From Verrucomicrobiota bacterium (GTDB lineage Bacteria > Verrucomicrobiota > Verrucomicrobiia > Verrucomicrobiales > Verrucomicrobiaceae): a stretch of 64,000 nucleotides of DNA. Numbering within the stretch: position 1 is the first letter of the stretch; each line of letters opens with the position of its first letter. The translations under genes and the position numbers were made by a program. Positions 17,351 through 23,812 of the stretch are shown here, in pieces. The stretch spans positions 1 through 64,000 of the forward strand of contig JANYCZ010000003.1 in assembly GCA_025360015.1 (NCBI GenBank), written 5' to 3'. The notes under the pieces were generated by a model. The model saw only the letters and a program-made list of their open reading frames with translations, was not told where the DNA came from and did not search any database.

Positions 17351-18691
17351 ATGGACGTTCTCGTTAATCCTACTGAATCCTCTCTTCTTCGTTTCACCAC
17401 TGCTGGCAGTGTGGACGATGGCAAAAGCACGCTCATCGGGCGTCTGCTGTACGACTCGAAGTCGATCTTCGAAGATCAGCTTCTCGCCGTCGAAGAATCC
17501 TCCAAACGCCGTGGCGATGCGCATGTGAATCTCGCTTTGCTCACCGATGGCCTGCGTGCCGAGCGCGAGCAGGGCATTACGATTGATGTGGCCTACCGCT
17601 ACTTCGCCACGCCGAAGCGCAAGTTCATCATCGCGGATACACCGGGGCACATTCAGTACACGCGCAACATGGTCACCGGTGCCTCCACCGCGGATCTCGC
17701 GATCATCTTGATCGATGCGCGTCTTGGAGTCATCGAGCAGACGATGCGCCACACCTATCTCGCCAGTTTGCTGCGCATCGGTCACATCGTGCTGGCGGTG
17801 AACAAGATGGACTTGGTGGACTTTGACGAGGCCGTCTATAACAAGATCGTCGCCGACTTCCAGGCTTTCGCCAAAGGCCTCGATCAGTTGCCGCAGGTCA
17901 CACCGATCCCGATGAGCGCGCTCAATGGCGACAACGTGGTCGATAGATCCGAGAGCACGCCGTGGTACACCGGCCCTTCGCTCCTGCAGCATCTCGAAAC
18001 CGTCCAGGTGCACAGTGAAACCGCTTCTGATGAGGCACGCTTTGCCGTGCAGTGGGTCATTCGTCCGATCTCCGACCGCAAGGATGCCAAGCTGGGCAAT
18101 CTGCATGACTACCGCGGCTTCGCCGGCCGCATGGCCAGCGGCACCTTCCGCGTGGGCGATGACGTGCTGGTGTATCCATCCGAGCTGAAATCCAAGATCA
18201 CCGGCATTCACACTTATGAAGGCCCGCAGCAGGAGGCGATCCCGCAGCTCAGCTACAGCATCACCGTGGCCGATGAGATCGACACCAGCCGTGGCGGCAT
18301 GATCGTGAAGGCCAGCGAGCCCACGCAGACCAGCCATGAGTTTGACGCCATGATCTGCTGGTTCGCCGACAAGAAGACGCTCAAGCCGCGCAGCCGCTTC
18401 CATCTGCGCCACACCACCAACGATGTGCGCGCCGTCGTCACCGACGTGCTCTATAAGGTGAACATCAGCACGCTGGAAAAAACCACGGAGAGCAAGGAGT
18501 TCTCGCTCAATGACATCGGCTGCATCCGCCTCCGCTGCGCCTCTCCGATCTTCTTTGATCCCTACTCCAAGAATCGCACCACCGGCAGCTTCGTCCTCGT
18601 CGATGAACAGACCAACAACACCGTCGCTGCGGGCATGATCACTCATTCGCTGGTGGATGCCGGTGACGAAGATGCGGAAGTGGCGATCTGA
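17351..18691 (+). CDS. cysN: Sulfate adenylyltransferase subunit 1 (GTPase)
   Basis: 446 residues. An EF-Tu-like GTPase: G1 is AGSVDDGKSTLIGRLL (about residues 16-31), G2 the region around EREQGITIDVAYRYF, G3 IADTPGHIQYTRNM and G4 VNKMDLVDF, followed by beta-barrel domains 2 and 3. There is no APS-kinase (CysC) extension, so it is CysN rather than CysNC. It couples GTP hydrolysis to APS synthesis by CysD. It is the last gene of the operon and is followed by a family A repeat. Confidence 0.96.
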   Translation: MDVLVNPTESSLLRFTTAGSVDDGKSTLIGRLLYDSKSIFEDQLLAVEESSKRRGDAHVNLALLTDGLRAEREQGITIDVAYRYFATPKRKFIIADTPGHIQYTRNMVTGASTADLAIILIDARLGVIEQTMRHTYLASLLRIGHIVLAVNKMDLVDFDEAVYNKIVADFQAFAKGLDQLPQVTPIPMSALNGDNVVDRSESTPWYTGPSLLQHLETVQVHSETASDEARFAVQWVIRPISDRKDAKLGNLHDYRGFAGRMASGTFRVGDDVLVYPSELKSKITGIHTYEGPQQEAIPQLSYSITVADEIDTSRGGMIVKASEPTQTSHEFDAMICWFADKKTLKPRSRFHLRHTTNDVRAVVTDVLYKVNISTLEKTTESKEFSLNDIGCIRLRCASPIFFDPYSKNRTTGSFVLVDEQTNNTVAAGMITHSLVDAGDEDAEVAI

Positions 18692-18700
18692 CCTCTGAGA

Positions 18701-18960
18701 CGAATGGCACTCGATGGGTGTCGTTCGTTTGGCAGCCTGCGGAGAGCATCCGGCTCAGTACCTACGCGAGCGCGACAGCGTCTTGGAGTGCGTGCGGCAA
18801 GCCTTGGCGCGCCGCCGCTTTCGTAAGCCGGACGGCGGAGTAAGGACAGAGAACGTGCTACACCCCGCGAAAGCGGTGTCGTCGATGCAGGCTTGCGCCG
18901 TGCATCTGTGCCACCGCACTCCAAGACGCTGTCGCGTGGCTCTGTTGCCCCAACCTATTA
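18701..18960. repeat. Family A nested inverted repeat, copy 2
   Basis: Two perfectly complementary 22-bp arms (18771-18792 and 18915-18936, starting CGCGACAGCGTC and ending GACGCTGTCGCG) enclose about 122 bp. The core has internal pairs such as CCGCTTTCG / CGAAAGCGG. The outer left end (GAATGGCACTC, 18703-18713) matches the outer ends of the other copies, while the right outer end is missing. The core, read in reverse complement, aligns closely with the copy at 21.2 kb. It lies immediately after cysN, at the left edge of the accessory island. Confidence 0.85.
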
Positions 18961-18994
18961 CCCGCGTGGTGGAATTGCGTCAGCGATTGAGCTA

Positions 18995-19022
18995 TTGCGC
19001 CGCAGAGAGGAGACGATAGATT
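18995..19022 (+). promoter_or_regulatory. Promoter of the eroded small-protein/HNH cassette
   Basis: TTGCGC (18995-19000) and TAGATT (19017-19022) with 16 bp between them. The ATG at 19029 is 7 nt after the -10 box, implying a leaderless transcript. The same arrangement is conserved at 23565-23593 in front of the intact cassette. Confidence 0.5.
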
Positions 19023-19028
19023 CTGCCC

Positions 19029-19400
19029 ATGTCACAGTCGATTCACCTCGATCTCGAATTACCGGACGACCTCGCGCGGTTCAAATTGCCAGCAGGTGTG
19101 AATGAGCGGCTGACGCCATTGCTGCCCAAGCAGGATTCCTGTCAGGCCCTGACCGACCTGGAAAGGCGTGAGGCCGAGGACTTGGTGGATCTGGCGAAAA
19201 CGCTGACGTATCTCGGACTCCAGGCCAAGGCGGCTGCATTAGCATTCCGAACTCCTGATCCTACCCCGACAAGTTATCTGGCGCATGGATTCGCTTTCTA
19301 CGCATACCGTCCGGGCAGGTTCGCGGTATCACTGCGCGGCAGCGACGCTGGCGCTGGCACTGGCCGGTGCATCACCTTCTGCGAAGGCAGCCAGCCTTGA
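19029..19400 (+). pseudogene. Eroded copy of the small-protein/HNH cassette
   Basis: The first 70 codons match the gene at 23600-23812 almost throughout (MSQSIHLDLELPDDLARFKLP ... LTYLGLQAKAAA). In the intact cassette the small gene ends in an ATGA overlap that is also the HNH start. Here that site reads ATTA, which removes both the stop codon and the HNH start. Homology continues for only a few codons (AGCATTCCGAACTCC) and then ends, so the HNH gene is gone and the frame runs on into unrelated sequence antisense to the next gene. The 70-residue protein could still be made as part of a 123-residue fusion. Confidence 0.8.
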
Positions 19401-20200
19401 TCCCGCCACTTGCGCAGCCCCGCCCGCCAGTCCTTGATCGAATTTTGGCCGTTCACCCATCCGTTCGCCTCCCAGTGGTTAAACATCGAGGCACCATCGC
19501 TGGCCGGCAGTCCGATCTGCACCGCGTAGGCCTCCAGCTCCGCTTGGGTTCCACGACCGGCATGGGGCTCTACGCCGCTGGGAAACTCCAGGCATTTGAG
19601 GCTGATGCGCGGGTCCGCTTTGTTCAGCCAGTTCAGCAGCCTCGCACGGCTGAGCCGCTTTCGTTTCAGCTCGCACCAGGCGGTCAGTTTCCCCAGTTCC
19701 GCCGGGATGTCGATGGCTTGATAGGCCGGGTTCGTAGCGAGGTGCGCGAGCCACGTCGCGTCATCCACCGGCAGTCCACGTCGTTTGGGCTTCTGTGCCG
19801 CTGACAGGGGTTGCGCTGCCAACGGCTGCGCTGCTTGACCCGTGTCGGCCTCACGTACGCACGCGGGCGCGCGCCCGTATGCAGGTGTGGGGGCGTGTGG
19901 GTGGGCGGGGGAAAGGGGAGTCTGAGGGGAAAGGGGGAGGGAGGGAGAGAGGGGGAGAGGTGTGGTATTTTCAGACGATTCAGACGCATCCAGACATTCC
20001 AAGGCGGGTTCAGACGATTTCAAGACGTTCTCAGACGTACGCAGACGCTCGGATTGATAGTAGCGTCGGTTCCTTTCGGCACGCATGCCGGCCTTGGATG
20101 GCTCCGCATCCACGATAACTCCCCCCTCGGGGGTGAGTTCAAAGCGCCGGCCCGAGGCGAGCAACGCAACAATCATTTCTGGTAGGATCACCATGGTCAT
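19298..20200 (-). CDS. Phage-type replication protein, possible initiator
   Basis: About 300 residues. The C-terminal block MFNHWEANGWVNGQNSIKDWRAGLRKWRDQGW matches the form (NHFEANGW..GKNPIKDWKAAVRNW) common at the C terminus of phage replication-organiser proteins. Residues about 70-115 form a Pro/Ser-rich linker encoded by a homopurine tract. A basic region (QKPKRRGLPVDD) and a helical segment follow. The middle of the gene holds eight roughly 10-bp-spaced CAGACG-like repeats. An HNH gene lies upstream on the same strand. The start could be ATG 20200 or 20194, since the predicted promoter fits a leaderless start at 20194. Probably a relic of a prophage or satellite replication module. Confidence 0.7.
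   Translation of the reverse strand: MTMVILPEMIVALLASGRRFELTPEGGVIVDAEPSKAGMRAERNRRYYQSERLRTSENVLKSSEPALECLDASESSENTTPLPLSPSLPLSPQTPLSPAHPHAPTPAYGRAPACVREADTGQAAQPLAAQPLSAAQKPKRRGLPVDDATWLAHLATNPAYQAIDIPAELGKLTAWCELKRKRLSRARLLNWLNKADPRISLKCLEFPSGVEPHAGRGTQAELEAYAVQIGLPASDGASMFNHWEANGWVNGQNSIKDWRAGLRKWRDQGWLPSQKVMHRPVPAPASLPRSDTANLPGRYA
19887..19960. other. G-rich homopurine tract inside the replication gene
   Basis: On the plus strand about 70 bp consist almost only of G and A with many runs of three to five G, which could form a G-quadruplex or triplex. It encodes the low-complexity Pro/Ser/Leu linker on the minus strand. It lies directly beside the phased repeats at 19972-20047. Confidence 0.6.
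19972..20047. repeat. Eight helically phased CAGACG repeats (candidate iterons)
   Basis: Copies begin at 19972, 19981, 19991, 20001, 20011, 20022, 20032 and 20042. Five to six are exact CAGACG; the others are CAGACA, AAGGCG and AAGACG. Spacing is 9, 10, 10, 10, 11, 10 and 10 bp, one helical turn. Because 10 is not a multiple of 3 the repeat falls in changing reading frames, so it is a DNA-level and not a peptide repeat. Lambda-like phages carry origin iterons inside the initiator gene, which is the suggested reading here. Confidence 0.65.
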
Positions 20201-20228
20201 ATTATGGTATGGAATGGTATTTTATCAA
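20200..20228 (-). promoter_or_regulatory. Sigma-70-like promoter of the replication gene
   Basis: On the minus strand TTGATA (20228-20223) and ATAATA (20205-20200) are separated by exactly 17 bp, close to consensus. The -10 box overlaps the first possible ATG (20200), and transcription would start at about the second ATG (20194), so a leaderless message is likely. The same promoter is present in the truncated duplicate at 21000-21028. Confidence 0.65.
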
Positions 20229-20234
20229 CCGGGT

Positions 20235-20876
20235 TCAGCATCCGTAAATATGAACGTCTTGCAGGTGCCTTTCCAGAAGCTCCGAATAGCCGGTCGAGGA
20301 GTTGGGATGCAGGCGGTCATGACAGGGGCGGCAGATCGCAACCAGCTCGAAGAGGAGCTCATCACCCACATGGGCGTAGGTCCGATGGTGGACTTCCCTG
20401 GCCGGAGCCTCCAGGCATCCTTCGCACGTACCATGGGCTCTCTTGAAAACCCGTTGACGCACCGATTGCCAGTCAGCAGATGCCAGATAGCGATCATAGA
20501 CAGCCCGCCACTCCGCCTTCCGGTTTGCGACGGCAGCCGCCCGGCTCTGCTCGAAGGCGGCACTGCCACCGAGGAAGCGCCTCTGGTATAGTTCCTCATT
20601 CCACTGCGGGCACGTCTCGCGGTTGGGGACACTGGAGTGTGGGAGTTGATTGCTAAGCTTCTCACCGCAGTCAGGACACTGAATGCGATAGAAAGGCTTG
20701 CCGTCTGACTGCAGCGCCACACGAGGCTCTTGCCGCAGATGATCGCAATGTCGCTGCCTGGCCACCTCCGTGCTGATCTCACGGCTGTCGATTTTCAGCG
20801 AGGGAAACAGCCACTTGCGGCGCATAGGACGTTGTTGGGTGATCGCACCCAGGAGAGCGTGTGAGGTTGTTTCCAT
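20235..20876 (-). CDS. HNH endonuclease domain protein, phage-like
   Basis: 213 residues. A zinc-ribbon pair occurs early (QCPDCGEKL near residue 66, then NRETCPQWNEEL) and a C-terminal HNH fold is clear: CEGCLEAPAREVHHRTYAHVGDELLFELVAICRPCHDRLH (about residues 150-190), with CxxC ... HH ... CxxCH as metal-binding and catalytic residues. The central part is charged and helical. It lies 35 bp upstream of the replication gene on the same strand. Its layout fits the small HNH nucleases of phages and prophage relics. Confidence 0.8.
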   Translation of the reverse strand: METTSHALLGAITQQRPMRRKWLFPSLKIDSREISTEVARQRHCDHLRQEPRVALQSDGKPFYRIQCPDCGEKLSNQLPHSSVPNRETCPQWNEELYQRRFLGGSAAFEQSRAAAVANRKAEWRAVYDRYLASADWQSVRQRVFKRAHGTCEGCLEAPAREVHHRTYAHVGDELLFELVAICRPCHDRLHPNSSTGYSELLERHLQDVHIYGC

Positions 20877-20935
20877 AGGTGTCTGGAGGCAAGGCTAAAA
20901 CCGATTTTGATGCCCATGATGACCAGCATCTTTTT

Positions 20936-21029
20936 CTTCAAAGCGCCCGGCCCGAGGCAGGCAGCGCGGCAATCGTTCCTGGTAGGATCACCATGCACAT
21001 ATTATGGTATGAATTGGTAGTTAATCAAG
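20936..21029 (-). pseudogene. Truncated duplicate of the replication gene 5' end and promoter
   Basis: About 94 bp align with 20138-20230: the same promoter (-35 TTGATT at 21028-21023, 17-bp spacer, -10 ATAATA at 21005-21000), the same start context, and a coding start MVILPGTIAALPASGR against MVILPEMIVALLASGR. An extra C then shifts the frame and homology ends. Just upstream a 38-residue frame (21141-21025, ending LAEIVKQIKMA) looks like the tail of another gene cut by the family A repeat. Confidence 0.7.
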
Positions 21030-21120
21030 CCATTTTGATCTGCTTCACGATCTCAGCCAGGCCTTGCAGACCTGCACCCGACAGCCGGATTTCAAGAGAC
21101 GCTCCCGCCACCCGGCCTGT

Positions 21121-21452
21121 GAGCAAAATGCCTGGCATGACCTGTGCTCAGTTAAGGGGGCGTGTGTTCTGGAGGTCTGGGGCATCCGAATCACGCGACA
21201 GCGTCTTGGAGTGCGGTGACAGAGATGCACGGCGCAAGCCTGCATCGCCGACACCGCTTTCGCGAGGTGTTGCATGCTCCTCTTGGCCTGAGCCTGCTGT
21301 CCGGCCTGCGAAAGCGGCGTCGCGCCCAGGCTTGCCGCACGCACTCCAAGACGCTGTCGCGTTCTCGTAAGTGCAGGACCAGACGCAAGCGAAGCGAACG
21401 ACATCTCGCCTTAACTGAGTGCCATTCATGCCTGGCATCTTGCCTCACACAG
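21121..21452. repeat. Family A nested inverted repeat, copy 3 (most complete)
   Basis: The inner arms (21194-21215 and 21340-21361) are perfect 22-bp inverted repeats identical to those at 18.7 kb. Outer ends also pair: TGCCTGGCATGA with CTCAGTTAAG on the left (about 21129-21156) against CTTAACTGAG...TCATGCCTGGCA on the right (about 21410-21437). The element is in the opposite orientation to copy 2. It contains no coding sequence and has the form of a MITE or large REP-like element. It fills most of the gene-free stretch 20876-21495. Confidence 0.85.
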
Positions 21453-21494
21453 CCTAGTTGCGGCCGTCAGCCGGGGTGGCAGACTCCGCCTGTC

Positions 21495-21752
21495 ATGAAT
21501 GCATTCTCCAGCCTCGAAAAGATGCTCGATCCCACCCGGCCGTGCTTCACGGCTGAGACGGCGGCAAACATTGTTCAAATCGAGCCAGACGCTGCCAAAA
21601 CGGCGCGCATGGATGAACTGGCGGCCAAGGCCAACGAGGGACGGCTCGCTCGCGATGAGGAGTCCGAGTACTGGAGCTACATCTATGCAGGCAAGATGAT
21701 GTCGATTCTCAAACTTCAGGCCAGGCTCTTGCTGAAACGCCAGGCTGCCTGA
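21495..21752 (+). CDS. Small helical protein of the small-protein/HNH cassette (A)
   Basis: 85 residues, helical and charged. Its C-terminal half (ARMDELAAKANEGRLARDEESEYW ... SILKLQARLLL) aligns with the partner protein at 23600-23812 (VNERLSSLLDKQDSGQVLTDQERREAE ... TYLGLKARAAA), so both belong to one family. It lies 3 bp upstream of an HNH nuclease gene. The order of a small first gene and a nuclease second is like antitoxin-toxin or immunity-nuclease pairs, but that function is inferred only. Confidence 0.75.
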   Translation: MNAFSSLEKMLDPTRPCFTAETAANIVQIEPDAAKTARMDELAAKANEGRLARDEESEYWSYIYAGKMMSILKLQARLLLKRQAA

Positions 21753-21755
21753 GGC

Positions 21756-22157
21756 ATGGATACCATCATCCGAAACGAGGTGCGGCAGCGCGCGGGGAAC
21801 CGCTGCGAATACTGCCGCCTGCGTCAGGAGGATGAGGAGGAAAACCCCTTTCACATCGAGCACATCATCGCGCAGCAGCATGGCGGCACCGACGCGCAGG
21901 AAAACCTCGCTCTCGTCTGCTCTTGGTGCAATGCGGTCAAAGGCCCGAATCTCTCCAGCATTGATCCCGATGCAGGCGAGCTGACCCGGTTGTATCACCC
22001 GCGAAAAGACCACTGGGACGAGCACTTTCGCCGCGAAGGCCCCTACATTCTCGGCCTCACCGCGGTCGGACGCACCACGGCGTGGCTGCTTCGTTTCAAC
22101 GACACAGACAACCTCAATCAGCGCCATCTCCTTCTGGAACTGGGCGAACTGGATTGA
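21756..22157 (+). CDS. HNH endonuclease of the small-protein/HNH cassette (A)
   Basis: 133 residues. It has NRCEYCRLRQ (first CxxC), FHIEHIIAQQHGGT (His and catalytic His region), ENLALVCSWCN (second CxxC) and a conserved C-terminal extension (LYHPRKDHWDEHF ... LTAVGRTTAW). About 40 percent of positions match the HNH protein at 23809-24228 by eye. Targets are unknown. Family members are common in Planctomycetes, Verrucomicrobia and Cyanobacteria. It is coupled to the small gene upstream. Confidence 0.85.
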   Translation: MDTIIRNEVRQRAGNRCEYCRLRQEDEEENPFHIEHIIAQQHGGTDAQENLALVCSWCNAVKGPNLSSIDPDAGELTRLYHPRKDHWDEHFRREGPYILGLTAVGRTTAWLLRFNDTDNLNQRHLLLELGELD

Positions 22158-22164
22158 TCCTCAA

Positions 22165-22250
22165 GACGCTGATCCGAGTTTGGAACTGTCGCATGAGGCT
22201 TTCATGGCCGGTCTCAAGATCAATCGTGATCGCCGATGAAGCTGAGCTAG
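22165..22250 (+). pseudogene. Remnant of an antitoxin-toxin pair cut by a family C repeat
   Basis: The last 24 or so codons of an antitoxin gene (ADPSLELSHEAFMAGLKINRDRR type) are nearly identical to the end of the intact gene at 22607-22837. It ends in an ATGA overlap that starts a toxin frame MKLS followed by TAG. Homology to the intact toxin stops exactly at 22249, where the repeat at 22250-22514 begins, so the toxin gene has been truncated by the repeat or by recombination at its edge. Confidence 0.8.
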
Positions 22251-22514
22251 ACCCCAACGGGGTCCCGTCATGCAGCCCAAGGGTGCCGAGCCTTGGCGAG
22301 TGCTCCCTTGGGAATCAAACCCCACCGCCACCTCACATTCCCGGACCGCAACGCGGTCCCGTCACGGGCGATTCGTTGCTGCAGGGCCGTTCGGGTGACG
22401 GAACCTCGTTGAGGTTCTTGATCCGGCGGGGATCGTGGGTGGCGCGGTTCCCAGGAGAGCACTCGCTATCGCTCGGCACTCCTGGGCTGCATGACGAAAG
22501 CCCGTTGGGCTTTT
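22250..22514. repeat. Family C multi-hairpin repeat, copy 1
   Basis: 265 bp, the same length as copy 3. It contains perfect short hairpins with AAC loops in the left half (GACCCC-AAC-GGGGTC; GACCGC-AAC-GCGGTC) and with GTT loops in the right half (GAACCTC-GTT-GAGGTTC; AAGCCC-GTT-GGGCTT). Two longer stem regions share the words CAGCCCA..G..GTGCCGAGC and GCGAGTGCTC. The right half is the reverse complement of the left half with different stem sequences. It fills most of the gene-free stretch 22157-22607. Confidence 0.85.
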
Positions 22515-22606
22515 GGGGACGGCGAAGGTTTTGCGCTTTGAGATCGCACCCGTGTGGTGGAAAACTTGAGGTGGATTTCGAAGGGAAATTGAGGATGGTT
22601 CGTACC

Positions 22607-22837
22607 ATGAGCACGGCCACCTTGACCCAGTCTTTGTTCTCTTTGCCTGTCGCCGAACGTGTGGCGCTGGCGGACAGGCTTTATGCCAGTGTGCCGGAAG
22701 ACTGGCAGAAGACCGTCGATCAAGCCTGGCTGGAGGAGGCGACGCGGCGCTCGGAGGAGATGGATGCCGATCCGAGTTTGGAACTGTCACACGAGACCTT
22801 CATGGCCGGGCTCAAGATCAATCGTGATCGTCGATAA
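22607..22837 (+). CDS. Antitoxin of a ParE-type system (addiction module component family)
   Basis: 76 residues from ATG 22607 (an in-frame ATG at 22595 would add four residues). LTQSLFSLPVAERVALADRLYASV ... WLEEATRRSEEMDAD is the standard pattern of the addiction-module component family (putative antitoxins about 75 residues long). It ends at TAA 22837, one or a few bases from the toxin frame. The truncated sister copy at 22165-22239 ends in TGA with an ATGA overlap, so the TAA here is a change that also affects the toxin start. Confidence 0.85.
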   Translation: MSTATLTQSLFSLPVAERVALADRLYASVPEDWQKTVDQAWLEEATRRSEEMDADPSLELSHETFMAGLKINRDRR

Positions 22838-23130
22838 AGCTGAGCTATCACCGGCGGGTTCAGGCGGAGGTCGATGAGGCGGTGGATTGGTATGAGGAGC
22901 AGAGTGCAGGACTGGGAGAAGATTTCTTCGCGAAGTTCAAGGATGCCCTGGCTCAGATCGAAGCGCGCCCGGAAGGTTTCAGTTTCTGGCTGGCTTCATC
23001 CTCCGTCCGGCGGGTGAAATTGCGGCGCTTTCCATACGACGTGCTCTATGAAATCCGGCCTGGGCGGGTTCGCGTTCTCTGTCTGCGGCATGAAAAAAGA
23101 CATCCGCGTTACCGGGTCGGGAGATCGTGA
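22834..23130 (+). CDS. ParE/RelE-type toxin with a changed start codon
   Basis: The frame reads IKLSYHRRVQAEVDEAVDWYEEQSAGLGEDFFAKF ... VRRVKLRRFPYDVLYEIRPGRVRVLCLRHEKRHPRYR, a typical ParE/RelE mRNA-interferase or gyrase-poison fold of about 98 residues. The expected start codon (ATG in the sister copy, ATGAAGCTGAGC) reads ATA here (22834-22836, ATAAAGCTGAGC). The first usual start is GTG 22882, which would drop the first 16 residues including the first strand. The toxin is therefore either expressed weakly from ATA, made in shortened form, or silent. Confidence 0.75.
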   Translation: MKLSYHRRVQAEVDEAVDWYEEQSAGLGEDFFAKFKDALAQIEARPEGFSFWLASSSVRRVKLRRFPYDVLYEIRPGRVRVLCLRHEKRHPRYRVGRS

Positions 23131-23163
23131 ATTCTTCACGGACCTCGTTCCGCCGTCGCGTTG

Positions 23164-23530
23164 GCCCCCAACGGGGTCCCGTCATGCCACGGTGTGATTC
23201 CGGACGTAGGTTGGGTGTGTTTGGCGTGCCGATCCCTCCCACACTCCACAGTTCCCTTCGCCAAACCGCCCGACTCTGGGCGGCACCGAAGTCATGCGGC
23301 GTTAGCACACGCTCGCAGACGGGCGGGCTGTCGCCACGCCCATCCTACGCCCCATTCATGAACCGCAACGCGGTCCCGTCACGGGGTATGCGCTGCCGCA
23401 GGGCCGTTCGGCTGATGGAACCTCGTTGAGGTTCATGCTCCTGAGGGGATCGTGGGTGGCGCAGTTCCCAGGAGAGCACTCGCTAGCGCTCGGCACTCCT
23501 GGGCTGCATGACGAAAGCCCGTTGGGCTTT
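23164..23530. repeat. Family C multi-hairpin repeat, copy 2, carrying a family B insert
   Basis: The left hairpin (CCCC-AAC-GGGG) and the whole right half (ACCGC-AAC-GCGGT to AGCCC-GTT-GGGCT) match copies 1 and 3, but the segment between them is replaced by a 143-bp family B element (23206-23348) with short unrelated flanks. Together they occupy most of the gene-free stretch 23130-23600. Confidence 0.82.
23206..23348. repeat. Family B 143-bp element, copy 1
   Basis: Begins GTAGGTTGGGTGTGTTTGGCG and ends CGCCACGCCCATCCTAC, imperfect inverted ends. A second copy in inverse orientation and of identical length lies at 53847-53989; the outer 45-50 bp on each side match closely while the middle has diverged. 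Nested in family C copy 2. Confidence 0.85.
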
Positions 23531-23564
23531 GGGGACCGCGAAGGTAGTGGCAGCAATTGAGCTA

Positions 23565-23593
23565 TTGCACCGTCCCGAGAAAAACGATAGATT
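23565..23593 (+). promoter_or_regulatory. Promoter of the intact small-protein/HNH cassette
   Basis: TTGCAC (23565-23570), 17 bp, TAGATT (23588-23593). The ATG at 23600 is 7 nt after the -10 box, as in the sister copy at 19029, so the message should be leaderless. The surrounding 60 bp are conserved between the two copies. Confidence 0.55.
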
Positions 23594-23599
23594 CTGCTC

Positions 23600-23812
23600 A
23601 TGTCACAGTCGATTCACCTCGATCTCGAATTGCCGGACGACCTGGCGCGGTTCAAACTGCCTGGAGGCGTGAATGAGCGGCTGTCGTCGTTGCTGGACAA
23701 GCAGGATTCTGGTCAGGTTCTGACTGACCAAGAAAGACGTGAGGCCGAGGGCTTGGTGGATCTGGCGGACACGCTGACGTATCTCGGACTCAAGGCCAGG
23801 GCGGCTGCATGA
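23600..23812 (+). CDS. Small helical protein of the small-protein/HNH cassette (B)
   Basis: 70 residues. The N terminus reads like a short beta strand (QSIHLDLELPDDLARFKLP), followed by two helices (VNERLSSLL; TDQERREAEGLVDLADTLTYLGLKARA). It overlaps the HNH gene by an ATGA tetranucleotide, so the two are translationally coupled. An antitoxin, immunity or DNA-binding partner role is inferred from the architecture. A near-identical orphan copy lies at 19029. Confidence 0.78.
   Translation: MSQSIHLDLELPDDLARFKLPGGVNERLSSLLDKQDSGQVLTDQERREAEGLVDLADTLTYLGLKARAAA

Noticed and set aside
19887-19960. Simple low-complexity artefact
   Set aside because: The tract is inside a continuous coding frame and flanked by normal sequence, so it was kept as a feature; a G-quadruplex role is only possible.
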